From: Strobilurus pachycystidiatus
Taxonomy: Eukaryota > Basidiomycota > Agaricomycetes > Agaricales > Physalacriaceae
Direction of reading: 5' to 3'
DNA length: 64,000 nucleotides
Assembly: GCA_019915135.1 (NCBI GenBank)
Contig: JAHLMK010000016.1
Span: forward strand, 620,001-684,000
Shown here: positions 10,094-22,165 of the stretch, in pieces
Numbering within the stretch: position 1 is the first letter of the stretch
Layout of the letters: the number at the start of each line of letters is the position of its first letter
The notes under the pieces: model-generated
What the model was told of the DNA's origin: nothing
Database searches by the model: none
Seen by the model: the letters and a program-made list of their open reading frames with translations, nothing else
Program-made: the position numbers and the translations under genes

Positions 10094-13000
10094 ATGAAAC
10101 CGACCGTACAATCAAGCGAGCGCTTCAAGGAAGATGTTGACTCGCTCTTCCCCTTCCTGCGCCGCAATGATCCATTACTCGGTGCTGGGTCCGTGCCCTC
10201 GTCTACAGAGTCTCCAAGTACTTCCGTCCATCTCGTCTGCATCGGCCCTATCTCACAAAATACTAGGCAGCAAAGATCCCTATGATTACGAACAGAAGTA
10301 CGAGCCCGATGAGATGTACAAAGAGACAGCGCCACGAGCTCGGGTCTGGAAAACCTATCTTGATGAATGCACCAAGTACGACCTTGAGATGGTAGAGAAT
10401 TGGCGCGATGGACTGGATATCCTTTTGGTCTTCGTAAGTTTCTCATTCCGACGATGCGCAGTACGCCTTGGTGACGTTCGATCATCTAGGCCGCCCTCTT
10501 CTCTGCTGTTGTGTCTACATTTGTCGCACAGACCTGCCAATCCCTGAAGGTTGACAACACGGCTGTACTTGTGTCTCTGGTGGCCGATCTTGTCAACATC
10601 GGGCTCAATGTGGCCAAAGGCGAGGGTGACCTCCCCTCAGCTCCTGCGCCCATCTCGTTCCGCCCAAAGACATCAGACTTATGGGTGAATGGCTTGTGGT
10701 TCACAAGCCTCGGACTCAGTCTTACCACTACGCTTGTGGCTGTTCTGACGAAACAGTGGATCAATCAGTACATCACGATGCCCTCAGGTAGTCCGCGCGA
10801 ACGAGCCCGCATTCGTCATTTCCGATATCGAGGGCTGCTCAAGTGGCGTGTGCCTCTCATCATTGGTCTCCTTCCCATCCTCATGCACATAGCTCTTGGG
10901 CTCTTCTTTGTCGCATTGTGCATCTTCCTCTATGGTCTTGATCACGCCATGTCGAAGGCTCTGATGACCATCGCGGGCATTGCGTATCTGGCGTATTTCG
11001 TTGCGAATACGCTGCCCCTCTTTTGTGCGGATTGCCCTTACCGAACTCCCTTGGCATCATCTTCCTACGCCTGTGTAAAGATCGTACAGCGTCTTTGCGG
11101 GGTGCACGGCCGTACAAAGCTATCAGAAGCTCATTCCCTGGAGGACTTGGAGAATGCGGCTATCTCAACCCAAGCAGACGAGATAGACGCCCTAGGTCTA
11201 TCCTGGCTTCACAACGAATCGCGAAATTCATCCGTGCAAAGCATCGTTCTGCAGTCGCTGAGCAGTCTTCCATTGCAATGCGTCGAGCTGGTGAAAGGTC
11301 CTCTGGGTATTGGGGCGGTAACTACGGTCCCAAAGGCCATGATGCTACACATGCGCCCAAACCAGCCCGTCGACCGATTCAACCGCTTTCAGAGAACGGC
11401 TTTGCTGTACGGAAGAATTCCTGTCTCTCACCCTGAATCTACCGCTTATACGCTCCTTCGTCACGTCTCTCCGTACGCCGCCGTTGAAATGATCCGCGAC
11501 AACATCCTTTATCGGTCACTACCGAGAGAACCAATCGATGTCGTGTTTTGGGCGCGGATTTTTCAGAATTCCCTACGTGCTGGCACTGGATGGCTGGAAA
11601 TTAGCCAGAAACAGCCCTCGAAACTCTGGTGTACCCTCTTGAACTATGCGGCTTTACACGAGCATTCATGTACGATGATGGGGTGTCCCAGCGCCGGAAA
11701 ACCGGACAAAGCCTATCAACCTCTGTTCTCGTTCTCCCTGCGAAACTCTCCGCCACTCGTCATAAACTCCTATGATCGGCAAGCCAACGCCTTCTCGAAC
11801 TCCTTTGCGAGCGCATTATCGGTGAATATGCGCCCGTCCTTCGTACAATGGGTTTCGCAGGTTGGCTTTTCCCATTTCTCGCGTTCGGCGGCAGATTACA
11901 CCTCGGAGCTTCCTGACGATATCTTCTGCATTCTGGTCATGCTTCAAACACCAGCTGTCCAATTGACTTCATCGACGCATGCAGAGTTGATGTTTGACAA
12001 AAAATCTGATGTCCAGGACCCGAACATTACACAGTCTCTGTTCCGCGCGGCCCTTGAGCGTTCTCGACAATACGCCATCGGTCGGGGGACCTGCGCTTCT
12101 AAGCACGCTGATGTCGATAAGGCCACAGTAATCGCCTTACAGGCCGTCGTTTCATCTGCCGATGGCTTTGGCTCTGGCTCTGTTATCACACACGAAGACG
12201 AGAGACTGGTTCTTTGTACTCTTTTCCGTGGCCTGAATCGTCTTTTGGGCCTAGATTCGATGCGGCTTGGCTTTGTTACAAGCTCTTGGATGACAGTGGA
12301 TGTCAAGCAGAGAGTTCTCAAGGCTGCATTCACCGCCCCCATCTCTACGAGCCGTGCGATTGAAGCAATAGCGGCGATGTTCCCCTATGTTCTCCACGAT
12401 GTTGAGCACTTCCAAGAGATGCTGGGTGACATATACGTCAATCTCGTCGACCAAGACTGGCTAGATGATATTGCCAGAGAACTCCTACGCGTTTCTGAGA
12501 CTGTAAAGGCACTCTCTGATGCTGTCCTAGGCAGTCGAATCCCGGCGTACCCATTATTGGCTGCTTCATTTGTCGACGGTCTCCGTGATCTCCAAACGCG
12601 ATGCCCGAAGATTTACGCCACGGTAGCGGAGTATATCTGCAGACCTCAGAGCCTGGACACAATTTCTAAGCTACTTCTCCTCGGCGACGCCGAAACCCAG
12701 TCTAGGTTGTGGCTATTGGCTGAGATCGTACCTGGGAAAAACTGGCAGAGCTGCATCGAAGAGCTCATACGTTTTGCCGCAGCTGACAGTACATCGCTGG
12801 AATGTTACGGGTGGTTCAGATACGCACACCATGTAGGGTATCGCTCTTCCGACATAACACCTCAGGATTGGCGAAGAGTCGAAGACCTGTCCTCGTTGGT
12901 AGAGGTTTTGGCAGGCGACACCAGTAGAGGAATATTTGTGCCACCGGTACATGCGAAAACAGTCCAGGTATGTTGTCTTGTCGGTTTTCAGATGTGATGC

Positions 13001-13233
13001 CGATGATTTGAGCTGAGCAGACATCTCGGAATTCTCGCACCATCTCCGTACTGCGACAGGGCCGGTTGGCGAGGCTGTTCAGGCCCCGAACTGAAGAGAC
13101 TCCAGCGGTCTCCAACCGACGCGAGTCGGAGGAATGGGCTGATCGATACGAGGATTACATGAGCGTCATACCAACGGGACCGCTCACGCTGTTAGACAGA
13201 GAAGTTTCGTCGTCTGAAAGAACAATGGTGTAG
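10094..13233 (+). CDS. DUF6535 membrane protein, gene A
   Basis: Four exons, 10094-10217, 10267-10433, 10490-12967 and 13021-13233, give 993 residues with all phases closing. A Ser-rich N terminus of about 40 residues leads to the family motif DPYDYEQKYEPDE and ARVWKTYLDE. Four hydrophobic segments follow, near residues 98-120 (LFSAVVSTFVAQT), 155-180 (DLWVNGLWFTSLGLS), 210-240 (WRVPLIIGLLPILMHIALG) and 250-275. RIRHFRYRGL lies between segments 2 and 3, and DCPYRTPL closes the membrane part. The remaining 680 residues are predicted helical and carry the blocks LSWLHNESRNSSVQSIVLQ, MRPSFVQW, ELPDDIF and SKLLLLGDAETQSRLWLLAE. The last exon is basic (RTISVLRQGRLARLFRP). The family has no known function; membrane location with a large cytosolic domain is inferred. 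Confidence 0.88.
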
Positions 13234-13539
13234 TGTATTATACTTGTGTATAACGAAGTGAAGGGAATTGGACTTTTGCTATGATCATGACTTGCGTATG
13301 GCGTGATGGTCCGTCGCTGATGGAAACGGAGATTCTCACCGACGTCAAGGTTAAGCTCGCTGGTCGAGAAAGCGAGTTCTCCGCGACGCGACGCGCGTGA
13401 CAGTCAGAAGCTGGAGGCTTGGTAGGAGCAAGTACAGGTTTAGAGACGTGTAAGAAAGCAAAACTTTGCTTAGGCATACGAAATACACTAGTGTCTCAGG
13501 AAAATGGCACAGGCAGAAAACGAATATAGGCAAGTCAAT
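13234..13539. other. Convergent 3' intergenic gap
   Basis: About 300 bp between the converging 3' ends of DUF6535 gene A and the cysteine-rich gene. No feature is recognised. Confidence 0.5.
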
Positions 13540-14343
13540 CTAGAACACCCCTCCCATCTCATCGTATAGGTCCGACATCTTGCGAATGCCCTTCTTCTCG
13601 CAGTTCTGGCAGGGCAGGGACACGCCGTAGGTACATTTGTTGCAAACGTTGCAATGCCATTCGCGCCAGTCATTACACCCATTGCAGACTTTGCAGTGCC
13701 AACTATGATAAATGTTAGATGCAGGTACACCAAAAGACGAAAAGGATGGCCTACGTGCAGTCGCCTTGCTCTACTCCACCTCCCCGGCAGAAGGAGTAGA
13801 AATAGCCAACAGTGCTGTCCTCTAAGAATTTCGCGTAGGCCTCTTGTTTCTGATTCGCGTTGTTGATTCAGCAAATCTTTAGCAAGGAAAGGATAAGCAC
13901 TGGAACGCACGAAAGCCTTCTGTTCTTGCACAGACAACTTCCCATAAGCCGCAGCTTTCGCCTTCATTTCATCGTCATACCAAACAAAGTCGTCTGCCCG
14001 CAAACAGTTCTTCCAGATCGTCGGTTCCTCCTTCTCCCAAATCTCCTGGTAAGAGTCATTCGTCTTCTTCTGTCTCTTGACCAGCCAAGCCATGAAGCAA
14101 GGATGAACTTCTTCGGGTTGATTCGCGGTTCCGAATATAAAAGACAGATCGTTGGCAGGGTTCAAGCAGGTCGCTTTGCACGCGCAGTCGCTTGGTCCGG
14201 ACTTGCAGCCTTTGCCTTTCTTATGACAGGCGCAGCGATTTCCTTGGCAGCCTGTCTTGCACTTGCAGCCCGTTTCCTGCAGATGCTGCGTCAGTCTCAG
14301 GTTTTGTGAGACGCAATGTCGTACTCACGTCGACTTTGGGCAT
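13540..14343 (-). CDS. Cysteine-rich putative zinc-binding protein (212 aa)
   Basis: Four exons: 14343-14329 (only MPKVD), 14276-13911, 13849-13755 and 13702-13540; phases close to 212 residues. Residues 6-45 form a dense cysteine block with [18 protein letters not shown] and CACKATC, reminiscent of CXC/tesmin-type zinc clusters. A middle segment (about 55-125) is polar and helical with conserved-looking Trp residues. The C-terminal 50 residues hold a second cluster, [12 protein letters not shown] then WHCNVCNKC and CQNCEKKG, like a treble-clef or ribbon zinc fold. Intron 2 starts at a strong GTGCGT donor and must be removed to bring the second cluster into frame. It is divergently arranged with the FunK1 gene across 455 bp. 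The family name is uncertain; metal binding is inferred from Cys spacing. Confidence 0.75.
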
Positions 14344-14798
14344 CTTACTTGAGGAGTATTTGATTAAGATGGTATTCGACGCGTCTTGGACCGGTTTCAG
14401 GTATTGTGCGCGTACTGATGATGGTAAAAGTCTGAAAGGGTGCGCGACGCGAAGACGTTAAATGTGTTTACATTTGCTTGTCTGCGACCCCATCAATTAT
14501 TCAGTCCAACCGTACATCTATGTACTGACTGATACGATGTCGATTGCTAGTTGGGATCTGGCGGTATTTGGCTGCGACAACATTCAACAGAACTCTCTCC
14601 CAGTCTCTCCCCTCACTGCACCGGAGAAGAAGAGAGAAAGGTCTGCAGCGAAGAACTGATGCAGAAATCGATCCCTTTTGAAAATTTGACCGAACTTGGC
14701 AAACAAGTTTACAGTCACGACACGAACAATGGACAAAGGCGTGGGAGCCTTTTAAAAGGTTCGAGTTCTCTTTCTTTGTATCTACGCTCTCATCCAAC
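14344..14798. other. Divergent promoter region between cysteine-rich and FunK1 genes
   Basis: A shared 455-bp upstream region of two genes read outward. TTTAAAA at 14751-14757, about 45 bp before the FunK1 ATG, could serve as its TATA-like element. Confidence 0.45.
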
Positions 14799-17470
14799 AT
14801 GTCGGCAACTCAGAACACCAAGAGATCCCGTAACACGACTCCCCCGCCTGCTCAGCCGTCTGTCGGGCCCACCCCTCGTCGAGACAGCGCATTCAGCCAG
14901 AGCGGAGCGTTAGGTCTCGAAACCATGCTTAGATCTTCCACTACCGGCCACACCATTCAACTTCGGGTTTCCGATTTCCTCCAGCAGTTTGCCACACTTC
15001 CCGGACTCTCCACGGACGAAATGAAGGACCTCGTCGCGTGCACCCTCAATGGGCTCAGCAAGGCAAAAGATCTCACCAAGAATGGGTGGCCAGAAACGAT
15101 GCCGAAGGGAGCCAACGAGAACCACACTTTTGCTGGTATTGCTACCCTCGCCGAGCACATCCACACGCAGTGCACCAATTGGAACGAAAAATACAAGAAA
15201 CTCGGACCCCGCACAACCAAGTTGCGATGTGATCCCCATAATTCCGGTGTGTCTGAAGTCGACGGTGGCTCTATGGTCACCGATGGTCGGGCTGTACACA
15301 TAATACCAACCACTCCTGGCACTCCTCTCGACCACTGGACACGTCCGACAAAAATCCATTGGTCCGACGTTTCCGTCGCTGCCCAGTTCAAGCATGAGGA
15401 GAAGGATACGGCGCAGGTGCGTTCATTTTCATTCATACCGTCGTAGTCACCTCATTGAATTTCGTCTCAGAACCAGGACCAGCTCCTCAACGACGCCAGC
15501 CATATCTTGATAAATGATCCATGCCGCGACTTCACCTTCGGCTTCACCATTGAGAATCGTACGCTGCGTTTCTGGTATTTCTCGCGGTCGCATATCAGTG
15601 TCACTGAAGGGTTTGATTATCATCAGGCAGGTACCCTTCCGCACTCACTTATGGCACATCATCTGACCCTCGCACTTAGCCACCGGAACCATTCGTGCGA
15701 TTCATTATCTTTACGACTTTCGCCTCAGACAAGGACCTCGGATATGACCCTAATGTCCGGAGGGTGCGCGACGACAAGGGCAAAATTCAATATGCATTCA
15801 CCATCGGCGAAAAGGTCTATCAAACCATCAAGGTCATCGACGAACGCCCGGCCCAGGACATCGTTACCCGCGCCACTCGCGTTTGGTCCGTCATGCTCCT
15901 CTCGCCGAGAGGTAAGCCCACCGGTGATCCGCTTGTGCTCAAAGACGTTTGGCTATATTCCAGCGCTGAGGGAGAGCGTCGGATACAAGAGAGGATCTTC
16001 GAAGCCCTCGAAAAATTGGATAGACGGATCGAAGCGGGCGAGTGCCGCGTTATCCAAGATGTACTCGAAAAGGCCCGCCTCGATCCCTCTGCCGCCTCTC
16101 TGCTTCCCTCCTCGGGAACCCTCTTGTCTGACGCCAGGAACTACTTCATGCACATCCTAGAAGACGAGGTGGTCCATTGGAAAGCGGTGGGGAAGGATGC
16201 CATTGCGGGCATTCCACCCAAATACACCGAGTTCGACTACACCTTACCTACTCCCGAAGTAGTTGCGCGGAGCACCACTGTCGACGGTAGCATCCGTTCC
16301 CGCGTCGGCAATGCTGCATTCGTCACGGCGGCCAAATTGGCTCCCAGAGCTGTCTACGTGCATAAGCCTCGCACGCATCGGCGCATCATCTTCAAAGAAT
16401 TTTGCGAGCCCTTGAGCGATATTGAAAGGCACGCCGAGTATGCTCTGGGACTTTGTGGTGTCATCAAAGGTCAGTGTACGTTCAGCGTCCAATGGCAAAG
16501 ACATGAATCTCACGTCGTAACTTCTTAGCTCTGAACTACATGCGCCTGGCCGGCTTTGTTCACCGCGACATCAGTCCCGGAAACGTTCTCCTGTATCGTG
16601 TCAACGGTACCATCCAGGTCAAGGTTTCTGACCTCGAATACGCCCGACCGTATAATGCGACTTCACCTAATAACGCTCCTTTGACGGTAAGTCTTTATTG
16701 CAGTCGGTGACACCTGAATCATCATGGACTTATGATAGGGCACCCCAGGGTTCATGGCAATTGAATCGCAGCGAAGACGGCATCTGTTTCTTCCCGCATA
16801 CACACCTGACGATGGAGATGATGATATCGGCGATGCTCCGGAGGACTTGGACCGTGCTAGTGACATGTACGGACTGACTGATTCAAAGGATTCTACGGAC
16901 TGGTTCAAACACAACTTCTATCACGACCTGGAGTCCGTCGCATGGCTGTATGCTTCATTCCTTCTCACCACCATCCCGAGTTCTCTCTCCCTCGACGGCT
17001 GTGCAGCTGCCTGCAGACAGGTACAGCTTGTCTACAGCCAACTGTTCGACGTAGATGTCCAGGGATCTATACAACGACTCGAATTCATACTGGCCTTCCA
17101 AACACTGGGTTCAAAAACTGGCGATGCCGTCACAAGGACTTTACTTCCTCTTTATAGACCAGTCCCTGATGCCGGGGCGGCCCTTGCGGGATTGAAGCTC
17201 TTCCGCCGGCTTGTCTCTGCTTACAGTACGGTGGAAGCGACTACTCCGTTGGACTTGGATAATCCGGAACTTACACGGTGGGACCCGGTCGAATTTGGGA
17301 CACGCATCTATCTTACTGCCTTTACTCTGTTCACCTGGATTGGAGAGAAGATGAAGGATGCCCCCTTCACGGCAGTCAAGTGGAGTAATACCAATGCAAA
17401 GAGATCAGCAGAAGAGCAGCCGGATGACGGGAAGCGGAGGAGCAAGAGGGCGCGTACAAAGGAGGAGTAG
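14799..17470 (+). CDS. FunK1-type fungal protein kinase
   Basis: Five exons, 14799-15416, 15471-15626, 15680-16469, 16529-16686 and 16739-17470, give 817 residues. The intron at 15627-15679 must use a GC donor (CAG|GCAGGT) because the nearby GT breaks the frame. The kinase core shows HRDISPGNVLL (catalytic Asp535), VSDLEYA in the place of DFG (Asp556), and GTPGFMAIE in the activation segment, all typical of the FunK1 family (Pkinase_fungal) of mushrooms. The N-terminal 250 residues are family-specific and the C terminus is basic (KRRSKRARTKEE). FunK1 kinases are numerous in fruiting-body-forming fungi and their substrates are mostly unknown. The nuclear-signal-like tail suggests nuclear location, which is inference. 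Confidence 0.93.
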
Positions 17471-17969
17471 AACACTTCGAAGCTTTGGAATCGAATTGAA
17501 CGTTTTTCATCTGTATAACCGGGTACATATTCTTTAGTAGCGTACAATACCGAGACGTTTCAAGACTACAAATGCACGACTAGACGCCATAGTCATTTAG
17601 GCCCAGAAAGATAACTCCTTCAAGTTCGACTGAGCGCCGACATTTGGCTTTTGCGATACCGAGACACCGTTCAAGTACGAAGGTGCTCCCGGCTAGACGA
17701 AAATCGATGACGCCAAGCAGATGTGGCCAGACCACTCGCACGTATGAAGGCACGGCGACCCACTAGTTCACTGAGAGAAATCGTTTTCGCTTGTAAGCTG
17801 CTTGCAGATGGTGGAAAAGTTCACCTTCGAGGCAAATCTAATTCAAGCCGTCTCAAGCTTCTGACGCCCAAAGGTCACGCGCGGCCGCTGCCCATACTAT
17901 CATTATTCAAGTTCCATCTAACTTCTAAGCTATCACTAGTCCGTCGAGAATTCATACAAACCAAATAAA
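17471..17969. other. Convergent 3' gap between FunK1 and laccase
   Basis: About 500 bp. An 81-codon plus-strand ORF at 17723-17968 has no motif and is not supported. Expected to hold two 3' UTRs. Confidence 0.5.
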
Positions 17970-20246
17970 TTACAGCTGATCAGGCTCGAGGCTGTCGTAA
18001 ATGGGGCAGAGGTCCTTCCATGCATCTGGAAGAGAAGAATTCGTGAGCTATCATTCATAGGGAAAGATCATACGCACCTGTAACGTCAGCCGTAGGTACA
18101 TGGTCAATGTCCTCCGCAAGAATGACCGCGAGACCGCTAATATTAAAGCCTAAGAAGTTAACGAAGTTCTTCGTCAATGAAACAAGATCGCGTACGTGTC
18201 TAGGTGGAAGTCGATATGACTGAGGTTTGTCGATTTGGGTCAGTAATGATATGGACATTGCTGAGTGAGAGGAGCTACCAGTGCAGAAACCTACATCAAA
18301 ATTAATTCAGAGTCATACCAGGAGGACAATCACATACCAAGGTCCGGGGTTGTCGGTCACAAATCGGATGGTGGTGAGGTTGTTCTGGTTAACCGGAGTT
18401 ACGTCTCGGCGCACCTGAAGCAAAACAAAACGCTGTTCGTCAGTCGAGGCATCTATGCCGAACGAACGGGTTATCTGACAGGGTTCTTGAAATTGTATTC
18501 CTCGCTGTCCCAATTCTTGACCACGCTAAAAGCATGCTAGTATCTCGCTCAGTAAAGGATCAGACCCCCCAGTGAGCTGCACATACACCATGCAGATGGA
18601 ATGGATGCTAGACGATGAAATTCAGTTGAAAGGAGTTCTTGGAGGAAGCCGGACAGCTAACCGGACTTCCCTGAGGCGCGATACCCCAGAAGTTGATCTC
18701 TATAACCTTGTTCAGAGGCAAACCGAACACACTCCCACGAGGCAAGAGGTCCTGCGCCCTCTTGGCTCCACTAAGGATCTGCAAAAGGACCGGGACTGTT
18801 GGCGGGATGAAGGGTACACCACTGATGTTGAACATCAATGTGTCGGTATTGTACCCAACAGTCATGTTCAGTACGACGTCCGCACCGCCTGGCCACGGCT
18901 TTCCAGGTGCAGCAGGGTGATCCAGCGGATGCAAGAGCGTCTCTTTCACCGGTGTCAATCCACGCTGTCTCTTCGTGGTCGGTTCAGCAACCTCCGCCCC
19001 CTCATACCGCAGGATCGCCGAGTTGATGCCGTTCTCGAACCCGTTGTATTGAGAGTTGTCCGGCTTGGCGCGCACCCAGTAGTTCTGAACCGGCTGGTTC
19101 GCGTGGAGGACCGCCGAATATCTCTGCCCGGCGTAGACGTCGATCGCTGTGACAGTAATGGGCACCGTGTTTTCTCCATCCGTCTCAATGATAGTGAGAT
19201 TATGTCCGTCGACCGAGAATACGAAGTGCGGATCGCAGGAGATGGAGATGACGCGGAAACGATATCGCAATCCAGCTTTGACCTTGATTACCGCGAGTTC
19301 CGCTGTTGGCTAGGTCAACAAAGTCAGCATGTGTTATGGAGCAAAGTCCTTTACTAAGCGCACTCACATTACCGCCAAATCGGCCCTTGCCATTGATGAG
19401 AGTCGAGTTGGAGAACCTATTCGCTGGGTCCGCGCGTAATAGCGGGGAGGGAAGTTGATACCTATTGTAACAATTCAGGACTATTTATGATCCAAAGTCA
19501 ATCTATGCACCAATCTGCTAAAGTGATGATTGTCGTTTCTAAATCAGACACATTATAAGCCCGAGCATTTCATGGTGAGCGAAGAGCCAGCTCACCGTCG
19601 TCAACATCGTAGAGAGATCTGTGGGGATCATTGCAGCCGTTCTCGCCGTCGTAGAGGATCAACGCGCCCCTCAGACCATCGCAGTATTGTGTGCCGACGT
19701 GTGAATGGTACCAGTACGATCCGGTTTGACTCGGCCGGAAGGAATAAAGGAAAGAGTGGTTCGGCGAAATAGGGCACTGGGATACCATGCTGGGACCATC
19801 CGCAAAGAGCGAACCATGCTGCTGGGTGATACCGTGCCAGTGCTTTGAAGGTGGGTCAGGTCCAGAAGATATTTGAGGCAGGGTTTACATACAATAGTAG
19901 TACTTTGATTCATTGTGTCATCATGAAGCAAATCGACGACATTGATCTCAAAGTGGTCTCCCTGTTCGACCGTTAGTCTCTGCCTAGACGCGGAAAGGAC
20001 GCAACACGGACTTTAAGGCCAAGGATTGGAGGAGCGGGGAATCGGCCCTCTGCAACGACCGCGCTAATGCGCGCAAATCAGTAATGCATAGTACAGTCAC
20101 ACAGATCACAGCCCGACTCACGAACGATTGGTGCCATCCGGGGCCAGGTACGCATTGACAATTTTGAGTTCGCCATGAGGACGGATGATCTCGACAGCCA
20201 GTCCCACCGCGGCAGCAGCACAAAGCCCAAGAATGAATTTGTGCAT
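17970..20246 (-). CDS. Laccase (multicopper oxidase), secreted
   Basis: A blue copper oxidase that couples one-electron oxidation of phenols to reduction of oxygen to water. Fourteen exons: 20246-20122, 20063-20012, 19961-19893, 19842-19596, 19538-19511, 19461-19368, 19309-18662, 18607-18587, 18536-18480, 18414-18338, 18290-18279, 18219-18196, 18136-18078 and 18025-17970. Phases close exactly to 522 residues, the usual basidiomycete laccase length. A signal peptide covers about residues 1-20. All four copper signatures are present: HWHG (83-86), HSHVGTQYCDGLRG (from 128), HPFHLHGH (422-429) and HCHIDFHLDTG (476-486). The residue ten after the T1 cysteine (Cys477) is Leu487, typical of lower- or medium-potential enzymes rather than Phe types. 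Exons 8, 11 and 12 are only 21, 12 and 24 nt. All catalytic residues are intact, so the gene looks functional. Confidence 0.96.
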
Positions 20247-21484
20247 GAGAACGAGGAGGGAGGTAAGAGCACAGTCGACTGTTTCGTACTGAATGAGGCA
20301 TTTATACAATTCTGTGGATATATGATAACTTTACCTCAGGCGAGTACGAAGGAAAATAATTCTTCCAGCATCTGGTTTCGGGGACCAGAATCGCGACGTT
20401 GAATAGACTTTTCTTCGCATTCGACAGCTTTTAGCGCCACTATGATCTCTTGAACGCAGTAGACCAATATCAGTGGCAATAAGGACTTTCTCGTCATGAC
20501 TGATGAGTCCGTATGGAGGAGGGTCGTTTCAAAAACAGCACTTGTTCCCGTACACAGCGGATGACCGACTCGCGCCAGGACCGGCGATAATGAGGATGTG
20601 CGGCTGGTCTAAGGACAATCTAGTCGTCCCTGTGCCCACCCAGAGCGATCCCCACCGTCATGTAGATATTTCTGTCTTTGGCCGATGCGAGATTTGGACT
20701 AGGGTAACACTTTGTCTTGACAAGTGCCATGCCAGAAGATATAATCGAATCAAAGGACTTTGTGTGGATGCGTCCGCTTGACATTGACTACCTTCCGCTT
20801 TCAATCCATCGTTAGTGATGCCCTGGATCTGAACAGAGCAGGACAAACCTCAATACTCTCAAGACGTATAGCTTTGAACACTGAGGCAGTTCCAGGTATC
20901 AGCGACCGCAATAAATCAATGGTGGCCGCCGCATAGAAATACATTCGCCAGCGCAGGTGCGTCAGTCACGTCGGTTCTAGGTCGGGGGACTGGCGGGGCG
21001 CAATTGTTGCCATTGCGTCCGCTCTTTTCGTCCTTTTATGGCATGTATCTTACGATGGCAGGAGCAAGACGCGTCGGCGCCGCCGGGATCGCCTTCCGTT
21101 GTTCTGGTCCACATTGGAGGAGAGGAGGAGAAAGAGATGGAGGGTAAGAGACGGCTGAGATGACGGCAGGAAGAAAAGAGTCGCTAATTCAAACAAGATC
21201 AAACAAGCGCCTACAATCCTGTTCGCGCCCTTTCCGCCAGCTATAACGGACCTCGCCCTTGTAACACTGAACCTAGTTTACCATGAGGAGAAAGCTAGCC
21301 TCTACAACACACAGTCCACTGTATATATGTACTGATTCAAGGGAGGGCTAGATTGGTAGGTAGGTAGATGACTGCACACTAGTAATCAAAATAGATCGTT
21401 GACTTTGTAAACGGTTGCGAGACCCGATAGAAAGGCATGCAAAGGACAAAAGGAGTATAAATATCAGCTAACACTCGTCCTCAC
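20247..21484. other. Laccase upstream region, no gene
   Basis: About 1.2 kb. The left part holds the laccase promoter. Between 20400 and 21480 only short ORFs without motifs occur, plus a short GGTA-type run near 21355. Confidence 0.5.
20300..20306 (-). promoter_or_regulatory. TATA element of laccase
   Basis: TATAAAT on the minus strand ends 54 bp before the laccase ATG at 20246, a normal spacing. Confidence 0.6.
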
Positions 21485-22165
21485 TCAGATAGTGACCGTC
21501 CTGCTCGCGGTATCGATTTTGATCGTTCCCGTCCTCAACACTCTGACGGACGCGCTCGTCTCCTGATCTGCATGCCACGCAACCCTCAGCCCATCCGGTA
21601 GCACATCGAGCCCTCCAGGACTGTACATCCCCGCTGTGCCAGTGACCAACAACGGTGTACTCGCTTTCGTGTACGGACCAGCAATGCCATTATCAGACGT
21701 GGCGTAGCTCGTGTCGTAGAAGCCCCCAGCGTAGCAGTTGGAGCTGAAGAACAGGACGTAGAGATATCCGCCCTCGGCGCGGGAAGACGCAGCGCGCACC
21801 ACTCGGCGCTTCGATGAGCGGGCCGTCCGCATCGTCCCGGTCGAGGATTTGCACGGGGGCGCCGATGCGCGACCAGCCGTTGGAGGGGTCTACATCCTGC
21901 AGCATGATGGGAGTAGAGTGGATGGGTGCGACACCGTTGTTGCAGTTGCCGCCGTTGCCCATGTTGTTTCCGTCGATCTTGTAGACGACGTTTGTTGCCG
22001 GCCGTTGGAGTCGGTGAAGCCCGCGGGGTCGATGGCGCCGCCCTGGTCGGGGTGGCATTGGATGGCGTAACCGACTGCGACATCGCAATGGGCCGCGTTC
22101 CGAGTCATGCGAGATGAAGAGGCAGGTACATAAACGACTGATACAGTGGTTCGGGTCAGACGAAT
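21485..22165 (-). pseudogene. Decayed GH43-family glycoside hydrolase fragment
   Basis: Reading right to left, three frames must be combined to follow one GH43-like protein. The first block has CDVAVGYAI and PDQGGAIDPAGF, containing the acidic Asp of the five-blade propeller. The second, in another frame from about 22025, has NVVYKIDGNNMGNGGNCNN, PIHSTPIMLQDV and ILDRDDADGPLIEAPS. The third, from about 21800, has YLYVLFFSSNCYAGG, FYDTSYATSDNGIAGPYTK and TPLLVTG. The frame changes near 22025 and near 21805 cannot be explained by introns of normal size; the second looks like one extra G. The signal peptide and first blade are missing and about 15 residues seem lost before PDQGG. GH43 enzymes cleave arabinan, xylan or galactan side chains. 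Sequencing error could explain one shift but not the missing parts. Confidence 0.75.
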
